Shown here piece by piece: positions 1 to 7,312 of a DNA stretch of 20,616 nt; position 1 is the first letter of the stretch; each line of letters starts with the position of its first letter. This DNA comes from an uncultured Clostridia bacterium (GTDB lineage: Bacteria > Bacillota > Clostridia > Christensenellales > Borkfalkiaceae). Both the position numbers and the translations under genes were made by a program. The stretch lies in contig CAKQMM010000002.1 of NCBI GenBank assembly GCA_934254755.1, positions 1 through 20,616 of the forward strand, given 5' to 3'. The notes beneath the pieces were generated by a model. It was not told where the DNA came from. It saw nothing but the letters and a program-made list of their open reading frames with translations, and searched no databases.

Positions 1-414
1 GTATAAGCAACTTGCGAGCGATAAAATCGCCAGAATAACATCGTACCAGGGCATATAATTTTCGCGCTCGGAATCTTTATTGCAAGCGGGGTATTTTATA
101 AAGCCCAAAAACATCGTAAGCCCTAAAAATACGGGCAGTTTGGTGAAGGTGGTAACGCGTTTTAAAAGAAGCGCCGCAACTATAACGTAAACGGCAAAGC
201 CTAAAAATAAGGTGTTCGCAACGAGCTTGTATGTGCCTTTAAAGTTACGGCTTTTGCTGTCTTTATCGAACTTTTTAAGAAGTTCTTCGGCGTTTACCGT
301 CTCGGTCGTTTCAACCGCTTCCGTTTCGGTCGCGGCGGCTTCGGTCGATGCGGTAGCGTTTACGGCGGCGGTTTCGCCTTCCGTTTGTTTTAAAATGTCT
401 GTTGTGTTTTCCAT
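1..414 (-). CDS. TRAP transporter permease (4TM/12TM fused type), N-terminal fragment
   Basis: Partial gene, cut by the left edge of the window; the first 138 codons are visible. The reading frame opens with ATG at 414, preceded by an AAGGAT ribosome binding site. The first ~65 residues are hydrophilic and rich in Thr, Glu and Ala, an unusual low-complexity cytoplasmic leader. Two hydrophobic segments follow (about residues 70-87 and 90-104), then a short charged stretch and the sequence MPWYDVILAILSL at the window edge, which resembles the conserved PWxDxxLA segment of fused TRAP permeases. The family forms the membrane part of sodium- or proton-driven TRAP transporters and works with an extracytoplasmic binding protein. 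The TAXI-type receptor gene directly upstream on the same strand supports this strongly. The substrate cannot be told. The family call rests on the short visible part plus context. Confidence 0.8.
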   Translation of the reverse strand, partial: MENTTDILKQTEGETAAVNATASTEAAATETEAVETTETVNAEELLKKFDKDSKSRNFKGTYKLVANTLFLGFAVYVIVAALLLKRVTTFTKLPVFLGLTMFLGFIKYPACNKDSERENYMPWYDVILAILSLASCLY

Positions 415-425
415 ATTATCCTTTT

Positions 426-458
426 CAAAAATAAACCACAGCGCGGGCTGTGATTTAT
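426..458 (-). terminator. Hairpin terminator/attenuator between TAXI receptor and TRAP permease
   Basis: On the minus transcript a 12-bp stem with one G-U pair (arms 447-458 and 431-442) closes a 4-nt loop and runs into a U-rich stretch at 431-427, only about 12 nt before the permease start codon. An intrinsic terminator here would reduce permease expression relative to the binding protein, as is usual for transporters that need excess receptor. It could also act as a 3' stabiliser of the receptor mRNA. Confidence 0.65.
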
Positions 459-514
459 TATGCCGCCTAAGCTTAAAATCAAGCTCAGACAGCTATTAAG
501 TTCAAAATAAATTC

Positions 515-1600
515 TTACGCAAGCGCGACGGCAAGTTCGGTTATAGCCGTGGTGGGTGCGCCCGAAGTAAAGAAGAACACGTCGCACGCGCCGTCTTTCA
601 TAGCGTCGGCAGAGTTGCCTGCGGAAAGGTTGGTGATGGTAAAGTCAAGCGACGAGTAAGAAGTAACTTTTTTGTCGCCGACGGTCTTTTCGTTTTCTTT
701 AAATTCAAAACCGTAGGCTTTGAAAAGCTCGATTGCGTTAAGTTCTACGCCCGAACCGATATCGCCGATAGAAACGACTTTTTTAGACTTTTTAAGGTCT
801 GCAAGGCTGTTTACGTCCGCGTCGTTGCAAACGATCTGAACGACTTCCGAATAAACTTCGCCGATGACTGAGAAGGAAGTGATTGCGCCGCTTGCAAAGT
901 TAGCGGTTAAGCCGTTGTACGCGTTGACCATGGTATCGTTCTGAACGATACCGATATGCGCGGCTTCGTTGTTGATTTTGTTGATGTTGTCAACCGAGCC
1001 GCCGGAGGACTGAACGGTGAAAGAAGTGCCGCTTACCTTTTTGCCGAGTTGAACTTGCAAGCCGTTGGTAAAAGCGTAGTAAGTACCGGCAGTGCCGCCC
1101 GTGGTTAAAATAACGTTGTCGATATTTTTGGTTGCGGTAACGGTCGCAATCTGGTCGTCCGTAATTTCCAAGTTTTGTTCTCTATAATATTTAGCCGCGC
1201 CGGGGTGAATTTTACAGTTGCCGATGGTGACGATCGCTTTAGTTACGTCCATCATTTTTTCAACGTCGTTACCGATACTGCCTTTGCTTTCCCAAATTGC
1301 TTTGGTTATGTTATAGGCTTGATCGACGGGCATATCGTTGGTCACGATGTAAGTCGCGCTGACGCCGATGGTGTCGACGGGCGAGTCTTCGGGAATAAAG
1401 CTGTACTGGTCGTGAGTTATTTTGACTTTAGAATAAACGTCGTACTTGCCGTCGATTTTATGGCTTGCAATAAAGCTGTCCATAACTTCGTCGCTTAAAC
1501 TGATTAAGTGTAAGTTGTTCTTTTTGCCGCACGCCGTGGTGGAAAAAAGAAGGGTTGCCGAAAGCGCTATCGTAAGCGCGGAAACAAGAAATTTTTTCAT
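515..1600 (-). CDS. TAXI-family TRAP transporter solute-binding lipoprotein, apparently circularly permuted
   Basis: 361 residues. An upstream in-frame ATG at 1606 exists, but the GGAG site at 1609-1612 is only 2 nt from it and 8 nt from the ATG at 1600, so the latter is chosen. Residues 1-24 are a lipoprotein signal peptide ending STTAC, with Cys24 as the lipidated residue. TAXI receptors normally start with a GGTxGTYY motif and end with HPGAxxYYxE. Here the order is swapped: HPGAAKYYRE lies at 132-141, GGTAGTYYAF at 168-177, the QND motif at 220-222, and the protein ends at 346-361 with SGAPTTAITELAVALA, normally a mid-protein motif. Both halves together equal a normal mature length, so nothing appears lost. 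Role: capture of a small, probably anionic organic solute for the TRAP permease encoded just downstream. It has its own promoter at 1645-1673. Confidence 0.85.
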   Translation of the reverse strand: MKKFLVSALTIALSATLLFSTTACGKKNNLHLISLSDEVMDSFIASHKIDGKYDVYSKVKITHDQYSFIPEDSPVDTIGVSATYIVTNDMPVDQAYNITKAIWESKGSIGNDVEKMMDVTKAIVTIGNCKIHPGAAKYYREQNLEITDDQIATVTATKNIDNVILTTGGTAGTYYAFTNGLQVQLGKKVSGTSFTVQSSGGSVDNINKINNEAAHIGIVQNDTMVNAYNGLTANFASGAITSFSVIGEVYSEVVQIVCNDADVNSLADLKKSKKVVSIGDIGSGVELNAIELFKAYGFEFKENEKTVGDKKVTSYSSLDFTITNLSAGNSADAMKDGACDVFFFTSGAPTTAITELAVALA

Positions 1601-1644
1601 TAGCATATCTCCGTTTTAGTTATTTTAGAAAAAAATACTTAATA

Positions 1645-1673
1645 AGTATAACACATTTTTTTCATATAAACAA
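1645..1673 (-). promoter_or_regulatory. Sigma-A promoter of the TAXI receptor gene
   Basis: On the minus strand, TTGTTT (1673-1668) and TATACT (1650-1645) are separated by 17 bp, within A/T-rich DNA. The predicted start lies about 40 nt before the ATG at 1600. Confidence 0.7.
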
Positions 1674-1729
1674 CAAATTATCGGGGTATTGTTCCTTAGA
1701 CCCGTCGTTTTTTTTAATATCGACGATAA

Positions 1730-1802
1730 GCGTGGGTTATAGGCGGGGTGTTAGGGTTGTTTACGCCGACGCGAATAACCCCCGCGCTAGGTTTTTGCGC
1801 GG
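1730..1802. other. Inverted repeats in the divergent intergenic region 1607-2043
   Basis: The 437-bp gap between the TAXI receptor and the BspA-like gene carries no plausible gene. It holds an imperfect inverted repeat (1730-1740 with 1775-1785, 10 of 11 pairs) and a nested CCGCGC/GCGCGG pair (1782-1787 and 1797-1802). Function unknown. The stretch is more GC-rich than the surrounding promoter DNA. Confidence 0.35.
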
Positions 1803-1821
1803 AAGTAATGCGGGCGGCGTT

Positions 1822-1840
1822 GTGATTTTTTTTAAATCAC
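1822..1840. promoter_or_regulatory. Perfect palindrome upstream of the bspA-like promoter
   Basis: GTGATTT (1822-1828) and AAATCAC (1834-1840) form a perfect inverted repeat around five T residues, ending 12 bp before the -35 box at 1853. The position suits an activator or repressor site. The protein that binds it is unknown. Confidence 0.4.
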
Positions 1841-1852
1841 GTTGCAAAAAAT

Positions 1853-1881
1853 TTGACTACGGTCGGGTAGAAGCGTATAAT
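1853..1881 (+). promoter_or_regulatory. Sigma-A promoter of the BspA-like lipoprotein gene
   Basis: TTGACT (1853-1858) and TATAAT (1876-1881) are separated by exactly 17 bp. Transcription from about 1888 gives a leader of roughly 155 nt before the ATG at 2044. Confidence 0.85.
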
Positions 1882-1921
1882 AAGTCGCGAAAAGACAAAA
1901 AAAATTTTTAAAAAATTTCGG

Positions 1922-1977
1922 CTCGTTTTTTCTATTATCAAAACGAGGTGCCGCGGTTCGTAAAGAACCGCGGCACC
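1922..1977 (+). promoter_or_regulatory. Structured 5' leader of the BspA-like gene: two tandem hairpins
   Basis: The first hairpin pairs CTCGTTTT (1922-1929) with AAAACGAG (1940-1947). The second is a perfect 13-bp GC-rich stem (1947-1959 with 1965-1977) around a GTAAA loop. They share base 1947, so the bottom pairs compete. No U-run follows the second stem on either strand, so it is not a plain intrinsic terminator. It may stabilise the mRNA or regulate translation. The ribosome binding site AAAAGGAG at 2027-2034 lies clear of it, 9 nt before the start codon. Confidence 0.6.
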
Positions 1978-2043
1978 AATACACCTATAATAAATAATTT
2001 TATATGCTTTAGTAATTAAATAAAGCAAAAGGAGATAGCAAAC

Positions 2044-3543
2044 ATGAAAAAGAAATTGCTGACCGTATTACTTAGTTTATGTATTGCGGTTGCGTCTACG
2101 TTCGCGCTCACCGCTTGCGGCGAAACGAGCGGTACAGGCGACAAAAACAACGGCGGTAGCGGTTCAACCGTAACCACCCCCGACGGCAACGGTTCGGGTA
2201 GCGGCTCCGGAACTGGTTCAGGCACCGGCAGCGGTACCGGCTCGGGTACGGAAACGGGCGGCGGCTCGGGAAGCGGTTCCGGCAGCGATACCGATAAAGA
2301 CGACGATTCCGAAGTCGCCGACGTTCAGGGGTTAGAATTCAAGTTGCTTGGCGACGGCACTTACGAGATTTCAAAGTATACCGGCAAGGCAACTTCGCTT
2401 ATTCTTTCCTCTAGGTATAACGACGTAATAATAACGAGCATCGGAAGGCTTGCGTTCTTTGACCGCACCACGTTTACAAGCGTAAAGTTGCCGAGCGGGT
2501 TGACCAATATCGACGAAGAAGCTTTTGCGGGTTGCGAAGGCTTAACTTCGATAGTTATCCCCGAAGGCGTAACGAGCATTGCAAACGGCGTATTTAACGG
2601 TTGCACGAATTTATCCGAAGTGACTTTGCATAGCAAAATCACGAGCATCGGCGACAGCGCGTTCGCTAAATGCAGTTCGCTTACGAGCATAACCTTGCCC
2701 GACGCAGTCACGAGCATCGGCGAAAAAGCATTCCAAGATAGCGGCTTGACCGAGATAACTATACCCGCGGGTGTTACGAGCATATCGGGCTCGACGTTCA
2801 ATGGGTGCAGCGATTTAACAGACGTAACTATACCCGAAGGCGTAACCTCTATCGGTCGATTTGCGTTTAAAAACAGTGGTTTGCAAAATATATCTTTGCC
2901 GAACAGTATAACGAGCGTCGGCGGTTATGCGTTTGACGGATGCGAATCGTTAAACTATAAGTATGAGAACAACGCGGGTTACCTCGGCAATGCCGAAAAC
3001 GAGTATTTAGTGTTATGGCTTGCAAGCAAGGGTTCTTCTAACGTCCAAATAAACGAAAATACAAAGATAATTGCGGACTGTGCGTTTATGGGGTGCACGA
3101 GTATGTCGAGCATAACAATACCCGAAGGCGTAACCAATATCGGAGTTCAGGCGTTTTTTAATACCGGCTTGACAAGCGTGGTAATACCTGACGGAGTGAC
3201 GAGCGTCGCAGATTACACATTCGGTAACTGCAGGTCTTTAACAAGTGTGACGATGCCGAACGGCGTGACGAGTATCGGCAACGGCGCATTCAACGGTTGC
3301 CGTCAATTAGAATATATTTCTTTACCGAACTCGTTGACAAGTATCGGACAGGGTGCGTTCACCAGTAGCGGATTAAATACGTTGTTTATACCCGCAAGCG
3401 TTACGTCTATGGGAAGCACCGTATTCAATAACTGTAGTAACCTGACTGAGATCAGGTGCGCCGCAAAATCTAAACCGAGCGGTTGGGACAGTAACTGGAG
3501 GAAAGATTGCACCGCCGTGATTACTTGGGCAAACGAATTTTAA
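2044..3543 (+). CDS. BspA-like leucine-rich-repeat surface lipoprotein
   Basis: 499 residues. Residues 1-25 are a lipoprotein signal peptide with lipobox LTAC (Cys25). Residues 26-90 form a Gly/Ser/Thr-rich then Asp-rich linker with GSGT repeats, which would hold the repeat domain away from the membrane. From about 117 to 475 there are roughly 14 copies of a ~23-residue LRR_5 (BspA/Treponema pallidum type) repeat of the form GCxxLTSITIPEGVTSIGxxAF. A non-repeat insert at about 303-340 contains YLGNAENEYLVLW. The C-terminus, with KPSGWDSNW and a final ITWANEF, looks like the cap seen in gut clostridial BspA proteins. Such proteins are surface-exposed and are implicated in adhesion or host/matrix binding; the ligand here is unknown. 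It is a single-gene unit with its own promoter, long leader and terminator. The family call is firm, the function inferred. Confidence 0.92.
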   Translation: MKKKLLTVLLSLCIAVASTFALTACGETSGTGDKNNGGSGSTVTTPDGNGSGSGSGTGSGTGSGTGSGTETGGGSGSGSGSDTDKDDDSEVADVQGLEFKLLGDGTYEISKYTGKATSLILSSRYNDVIITSIGRLAFFDRTTFTSVKLPSGLTNIDEEAFAGCEGLTSIVIPEGVTSIANGVFNGCTNLSEVTLHSKITSIGDSAFAKCSSLTSITLPDAVTSIGEKAFQDSGLTEITIPAGVTSISGSTFNGCSDLTDVTIPEGVTSIGRFAFKNSGLQNISLPNSITSVGGYAFDGCESLNYKYENNAGYLGNAENEYLVLWLASKGSSNVQINENTKIIADCAFMGCTSMSSITIPEGVTNIGVQAFFNTGLTSVVIPDGVTSVADYTFGNCRSLTSVTMPNGVTSIGNGAFNGCRQLEYISLPNSLTSIGQGAFTSSGLNTLFIPASVTSMGSTVFNNCSNLTEIRCAAKSKPSGWDSNWRKDCTAVITWANEF

Positions 3544-3575
3544 AAATTCAACGCTTAACTTTAAAACTGCAAATT

Positions 3576-3617
3576 AAAAAACTTGCCTACCGCAATTTGC
3601 GGCGGGCAAGTTTTTTT
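3576..3617. terminator. Bidirectional intrinsic terminator between convergent genes
   Basis: A 12-bp stem (3576-3587 with 3605-3616) plus an inner CCGC/GCGG pairing. It is flanked by six or seven T residues on each strand, so it can end both the bspA-like transcript and the convergent glycosidase transcript. Confidence 0.9.
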
Positions 3618-3638
3618 GTAAGGTTTAGCGTCAAAACT

Positions 3639-5456
3639 TTACTTTTTAAGGACGATATATTTAAACGGCTCTATCGTTTTGCCGTCGTATAAAGCGGGGG
3701 CAGCGGAATAGTTGCCGATAATCTCAACTCCGTTACCGAAAGTTACCTTATGAAGCGTTTCGGTTATAAACTGATAGTTCGTCATAAAATAAAATTGGTT
3801 ATCGGCAAGCGGCGCGTATTCGTCGAGCGCGGACTTTATATTTTTGACGGAAAGGGTTAAATCTTCGGCGTTTTCGCAAGTTAAATCGTCGTTACCCATC
3901 CAGTTGGTTTCGCCGCCCGTTCTGAATTTAGAGTAATAGTACATTGACGGTTTGCCGCCGCGCATGATAAAATCGAGTTTATCGGCGGGGGTTTTAATAA
4001 CGTAATTTATAGTGGGGCTTAGAGGGTTATATAAAACTAAGCCGTGAATTATCATCTCGTAAAAGGGTAAAACTCTGTCCTGGAACGGTATGGGGTCGCA
4101 ATAAAACCCGTTGCCGAACGAGGTGTAGAGCGCGTAGCACAAATTTTTAAGGGCAAAATCAAAGCAACCTTCGCTTGAAAACCCGCCGAAAAGTTCGCAC
4201 GCGTATTCTATTAGTTCTTGCAGGTTTTTAATGCCCGTAACGTTATCGGACGGGTGAGTTTCGCTATAACAGGGGTCGGGCGGAACGATGGAAACGACGT
4301 CTATAAAATGCACGCCGTTCGGCTTTAATTCAGCGATTGCGGGCAGTAATTTTTTGGCGTTTTCAAGCTGTTTTTCGGGGCAGACGTGGTAAGCAAGCCC
4401 GCCGCTGTAATGCCCGATTTGCAGGTAATTTTTATATTTATCTACTACGACGTTTTTCCAGGAAAAACTTTTAGCTATCTCGTAACTGTCGATATTGTTG
4501 GTGTGAAGAGAAATCGTATATCCGTTTTGTTTTGCGTAAGCAATGGTTTTTTTGAGTTCTTCGGTGCCGCCTAAACGCTCGTCCGCGGGGAGAAGGTCGG
4601 GGAACCTTCCGTCGTGCCCCGAAACGTTCCAGCCGACGAGTTGAAGTTCCGCGCCCGCAACGCCTTGCTTTTTAAGTTCGTCGATTATATCGCGCACCCG
4701 CTTAAAGGTGCAGGCGACGAACATTTCGGGTTCCGTTTCAACCGTCTGGTGTAAAACGGGCGAAGGGCTTGGCTTCCACCCCATGCGTATGCGGATAAGG
4801 GGGAACTTTCGCGCGTATTCGACGGCGGGATATTTCGCGCACTTTTCTTTAACGGTTAAAACCTTTTCGCGCGATATTTTAATTTCGCGCTCTAAGTTCG
4901 CCATGTCCGCGTAACCTGCCGATTTATCGAAAAAGTAAATTTCTATTTCCAGATCTTTATATGGTGCTGAAACGTCGGTGTCGGAAAAATCAAGGTAAGG
5001 AGATATGACGTATTCGTTATTTTTAACGGCGATATAAAACCCGTAGTTATAGTCGCGCGGAACGCGGATATACGCGTTTATTTTTTCGTTTTTAACTATA
5101 AAAGACGAAAAAACGGGGCGGGTGTTTATGTAGTTTTTGTATTTTTTATCTTCCCGCGTTTTATCGGTGAGAGGGGCGGTATAGTAATACTCGCAGTCGC
5201 TTCTCGATTTAAAAAAAGTTTGAATTTCGCCGCGCATATTAGTGGTGCGGGGCAGAATATAATAGCCGCTTTCGCCCGACTTTGTGCGGGTAAAATCTTT
5301 TAAAAGATAGTAAGCGTTATCGGCGCGCATATCTTCTTTTTTAAAGCGGGCGACGATACGGTCGCTGTGATAGGTAAGTTCGAGCGGGTAATTTTTGCCG
5401 AATTTATCGGTTGCGAAAATTTTTAAATTTTTAATCGGTGCTACGGGGAATTGCAT
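3639..5456 (-). CDS. DUF5696-like putative glycoside hydrolase (TIM barrel)
   Basis: 605 residues with no signal peptide, so probably cytoplasmic. The N-terminal ~200 residues look like a beta-sandwich. From about 215 the sequence resembles the barrel of DUF5696/GH101-related proteins: RMGWKPSPSP (224-233), LQLVGWNVSGHDGRFP (271-286), SLHTNN (316-321), GVHFIDVVSIVPP (381-393) and GFSSEGCFDFA (425-435). By analogy with GH101 barrels, Asp386 (FIDV) and Glu429 (SSEG) are the best candidates for nucleophile and acid/base; this is inference. The C-terminus (about 545-605) looks like a small beta domain. A GGAG site lies 5 nt before the ATG. The gene sits next to two other glycosidase-type genes on the same strand but has its own leader. 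Family membership is from remembered motifs; the substrate is unknown. Confidence 0.7.
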   Translation of the reverse strand: MQFPVAPIKNLKIFATDKFGKNYPLELTYHSDRIVARFKKEDMRADNAYYLLKDFTRTKSGESGYYILPRTTNMRGEIQTFFKSRSDCEYYYTAPLTDKTREDKKYKNYINTRPVFSSFIVKNEKINAYIRVPRDYNYGFYIAVKNNEYVISPYLDFSDTDVSAPYKDLEIEIYFFDKSAGYADMANLEREIKISREKVLTVKEKCAKYPAVEYARKFPLIRIRMGWKPSPSPVLHQTVETEPEMFVACTFKRVRDIIDELKKQGVAGAELQLVGWNVSGHDGRFPDLLPADERLGGTEELKKTIAYAKQNGYTISLHTNNIDSYEIAKSFSWKNVVVDKYKNYLQIGHYSGGLAYHVCPEKQLENAKKLLPAIAELKPNGVHFIDVVSIVPPDPCYSETHPSDNVTGIKNLQELIEYACELFGGFSSEGCFDFALKNLCYALYTSFGNGFYCDPIPFQDRVLPFYEMIIHGLVLYNPLSPTINYVIKTPADKLDFIMRGGKPSMYYYSKFRTGGETNWMGNDDLTCENAEDLTLSVKNIKSALDEYAPLADNQFYFMTNYQFITETLHKVTFGNGVEIIGNYSAAPALYDGKTIEPFKYIVLKK

Positions 5457-5470
5457 GGTTTCTCCTTTTT

Positions 5471-5499
5471 AGCCGAGCGTGGTCTGTTTCCTCTCGGCT
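5471..5499 (-). promoter_or_regulatory. Leader hairpin before the DUF5696-like gene
   Basis: AGCCGAG and CTCGGCT (5471-5477 with 5493-5499) form a perfect 7-bp stem ending just upstream of the ribosome binding site on the minus transcript. A hairpin with the same AGCCGAG core lies at 14967-14998. Confidence 0.45.
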
Positions 5500-5528
5500 T
5501 TCCGCTTTATTGTAGCAAAACGGAGAAG

Positions 5529-5534
5529 ATTATA
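5529..5534 (-). promoter_or_regulatory. Possible -10 box of the DUF5696-like gene
   Basis: A consensus TATAAT lies on the minus strand about 75 nt before the start codon, in very A/T-rich DNA. No good -35 box is found at 16-18 bp spacing, so the promoter may depend on an activator. Just upstream, ACTTTTTAA is repeated in tandem on the minus strand. Confidence 0.4.
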
Positions 5535-5580
5535 CGGCGAATAAACAAATTAAAAAGTTTAAAAAGTAAATATTTTATTA

Positions 5581-5636
5581 GTGGTTAGCGGATAGCGGGT
5601 GGTGGATAGTAACCCGTAGGGGCGATTATCAATCGC
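5581..5636. repeat. Possible dispersed intergenic repeat
   Basis: The stretch contains GTGGTTAGCGGATAGCGGG, then a perfect inverted repeat GGGCGATT/AATCGCCC with a 3-nt loop (about 5620-5638). It looks unlike the rest of the intergenic DNA. An 11-bp piece, TTAGCGGATAG, recurs in inverse orientation near 10853-10863 in another intergenic gap. Small GGGGCGA-type palindromic repeats are common between genes of gut Clostridia; copy number here cannot be judged. Confidence 0.4.
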
Positions 5637-5667
5637 CCGCCTTGTTTCATTAAGGGCAACGGTTATA

Positions 5668-5702
5668 AATAAAAACCGCCCCCTATGGTAGCGGGGCGGT
5701 TT
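5668..5702 (-). terminator. Intrinsic terminator of the GH78-like gene
   Basis: On the minus strand a 10-bp GC-rich stem (5693-5702 with 5673-5682) is followed by TTTTTATTT. It lies 20 bp beyond the stop codon of the GH78-like gene. Confidence 0.85.
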
Positions 5703-5722
5703 AAGCGCAAACGATATATGTT

Positions 5723-7171
5723 TTATTCGCAATATTCTTTTATGAATTTAATTACGCCCGAAGACCAGCCGTGGCAAAAACTGTGGCGGTAGCCTTTATA
5801 GCAATATTCGCCGTAAGTCTTATGGAAATCGACTTTTTCGGGGTCGGGCAGTTCGTCTATGCGCCCCGCCTCTATTGCCCAGTCAACGTTAAAGTCTTCA
5901 AAAAAGGTGGTTGCGCCAAGGTCCAACATTTTGCCGTAATATTCCTTCATTATATCTATTGCGGCTTGCTTTCCGTTCGTGTCGGCAATCGCTTTTAATA
6001 TATAGTAAGACATAAAGGTCGAAAGCCCTTTCGCGCCGCCTTTAACCAAAAATGCTTTTTCGCTATCGGTAATTTTGCCCGTCGCCAAGTATTTCATCGC
6101 GACGACTTGCTTAAATTTTAGGTTTTCTTTCATCGGAATTTTGTTTAAGCGGGCAAGCATTTCGTCAACGTCGCTACAATCTTCGCCGAAATATTCGTAC
6201 AATTTTTTAAGTTTTTTAAAGGCGTAAATATTGAGCGCGCGGCACCCGTCGATTCTGTCGTCAAAAGCGCGGGTCGGCCAGTCTAAAAAATAATCGGGGT
6301 AGTGCATTTCGCCGTTTTCGTCCACGCAATTTAAACACTGCGCTACGACTTTATGCGAGTATAAAAGGTGTTTTTTAATAAACCTTGCGTTTTTGGTCGC
6401 CTCATAGTAGTCGCTAAGAATAGCAAGATACCACACGGAGTAGGTCGGCATAGTGTTTATCCAGCCGTTTTTCGGGGTGGCGCGTTTATGGTAGTCAAGG
6501 CTGTTTTCAAACTGTTTGACGCTGCCGTAAAGGGTGGTTAATGCGAGCATTTCGGGGTGCATATCGCCCATCCACACAAGCCTGTCGCGCTTAATTCCGT
6601 CCCAAACGTAATTGTTTTGCACGCATAAAGTAACGGTGCGTTTTGCCGTTTCGAATATATCGCGCACGCGCTCGTCTGAGCCCGCGTAAGCGTAAACTTG
6701 TTTTTTAACGAAGGTTTCCGCCTCGATAACTATCGCTTTAACGTAAAATTTAGAGCCGGCGGGGAAGTCAATGCGCAAAAACCTGAACCCCGATCGGTTA
6801 AAGGTCATATCGCTCATAAGCGGCAGATAGGTTTTAAAATCGCGGACGGCGTGGTCGTTCGTCGCGGTTGTATTTTCAATCATATCGTCGCTGTAATCAA
6901 GCGGGGCCGACATCGTTTCCGAAACCGACTCGCCAAGGCGGATGCGCACGCTTTTATTTTTGCACGCGCCCTCGCCCGCCGTCGTTATTATGCGTACGGC
7001 GCCGCAATATTCTTTGCCGAAGTCAAGCATTATGGCGGCTTCGCCGCTCACTATCGCCTGATTTTTTTCAAAAAAGCCGACGAGCAAATCCTTTTTCTTT
7101 AAAAGGCTTGCCGCGTTTTTAACGTTCCCTTCCGTTTTAATAACTTTCACGGGGAAAATGTGTTCTAACAT
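5723..7171 (-). CDS. GH78-like (alpha-L-rhamnosidase-related) six-hairpin glycosidase
   Basis: 482 residues with no signal peptide. Residues 1-150 resemble the beta-sandwich that precedes the catalytic domain of GH78 enzymes (FGKEYCGAVRI at 51-61). The (alpha/alpha)6 barrel spans about 155-480 and carries DGIKRDRLVWMGDMHPE at 191-207, the counterpart of the family motif around RDERxxWxGD, and HSFCHGWSS near the C-terminus. Relative to that classical motif the Glu of RDER is absent: Asp191, Asp196 and Asp203 remain. The protein is also much shorter than typical 800-1000-residue GH78 enzymes, so it belongs to a compact divergent branch. It would release rhamnose or a related sugar from imported oligosaccharides; the substrate is inferred. 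It has its own promoter (7208-7236) with an upstream element shared with the GH106-like gene. RBS AAGGAG lies before the ATG. Confidence 0.8.
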   Translation of the reverse strand: MLEHIFPVKVIKTEGNVKNAASLLKKKDLLVGFFEKNQAIVSGEAAIMLDFGKEYCGAVRIITTAGEGACKNKSVRIRLGESVSETMSAPLDYSDDMIENTTATNDHAVRDFKTYLPLMSDMTFNRSGFRFLRIDFPAGSKFYVKAIVIEAETFVKKQVYAYAGSDERVRDIFETAKRTVTLCVQNNYVWDGIKRDRLVWMGDMHPEMLALTTLYGSVKQFENSLDYHKRATPKNGWINTMPTYSVWYLAILSDYYEATKNARFIKKHLLYSHKVVAQCLNCVDENGEMHYPDYFLDWPTRAFDDRIDGCRALNIYAFKKLKKLYEYFGEDCSDVDEMLARLNKIPMKENLKFKQVVAMKYLATGKITDSEKAFLVKGGAKGLSTFMSYYILKAIADTNGKQAAIDIMKEYYGKMLDLGATTFFEDFNVDWAIEAGRIDELPDPEKVDFHKTYGEYCYKGYRHSFCHGWSSGVIKFIKEYCE

Positions 7172-7207
7172 AACTTCTCCTTAACTTGTTAATTTCGTAT
7201 CACAACT

Positions 7208-7236
7208 ATTTTAAGTCCGCGCAGGCGCAAAGTCAA
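7208..7236 (-). promoter_or_regulatory. Promoter of the GH78-like gene
   Basis: TTGACT (7236-7231) and TAAAAT (7213-7208) on the minus strand are spaced 17 bp apart, about 35 nt before the start codon. Confidence 0.8.
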
Positions 7237-7239
7237 TAT

Positions 7240-7266
7240 GGGTAAATTTATTTTTTATGCGGTAGT
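7240..7266 (-). promoter_or_regulatory. Shared operator-like direct repeat upstream of the GH78-like promoter
   Basis: On the plus strand GGGTAAA (7240-7246) and CGGTAGT (7260-7266) flank ATTTATTTTTTA. The block starts 3 bp upstream of the -35 box. The same arrangement, with the same 3-bp gap to the -35, occurs at 10797-10824 before the GH106-like gene. Two half-sites about two helix turns apart next to -35 is typical of AraC-family activators. No such regulator is encoded in the window. Confidence 0.55.
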
Positions 7267-7312
7267 TTTAATATTTTGTGTTGGTTTTGACAAATGCTGT
7301 CACTATTTACTG

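Noticed and set aside
1947..1977. Strong hairpin as an intrinsic terminator
   Set aside because: No U-run follows on either strand, and it lies within the predicted leader of the plus-strand gene.
3507..3692. Plus-strand 61-codon frame at the end of the BspA-like gene
   Set aside because: It overlaps the gene end, contains the bidirectional terminator and has no start signals.
6698..7102. 134-codon frame opposite the GH78-like gene
   Set aside because: Shadow frame caused by the codon pattern of the real minus-strand gene; no ribosome binding site and no recognisable domain.
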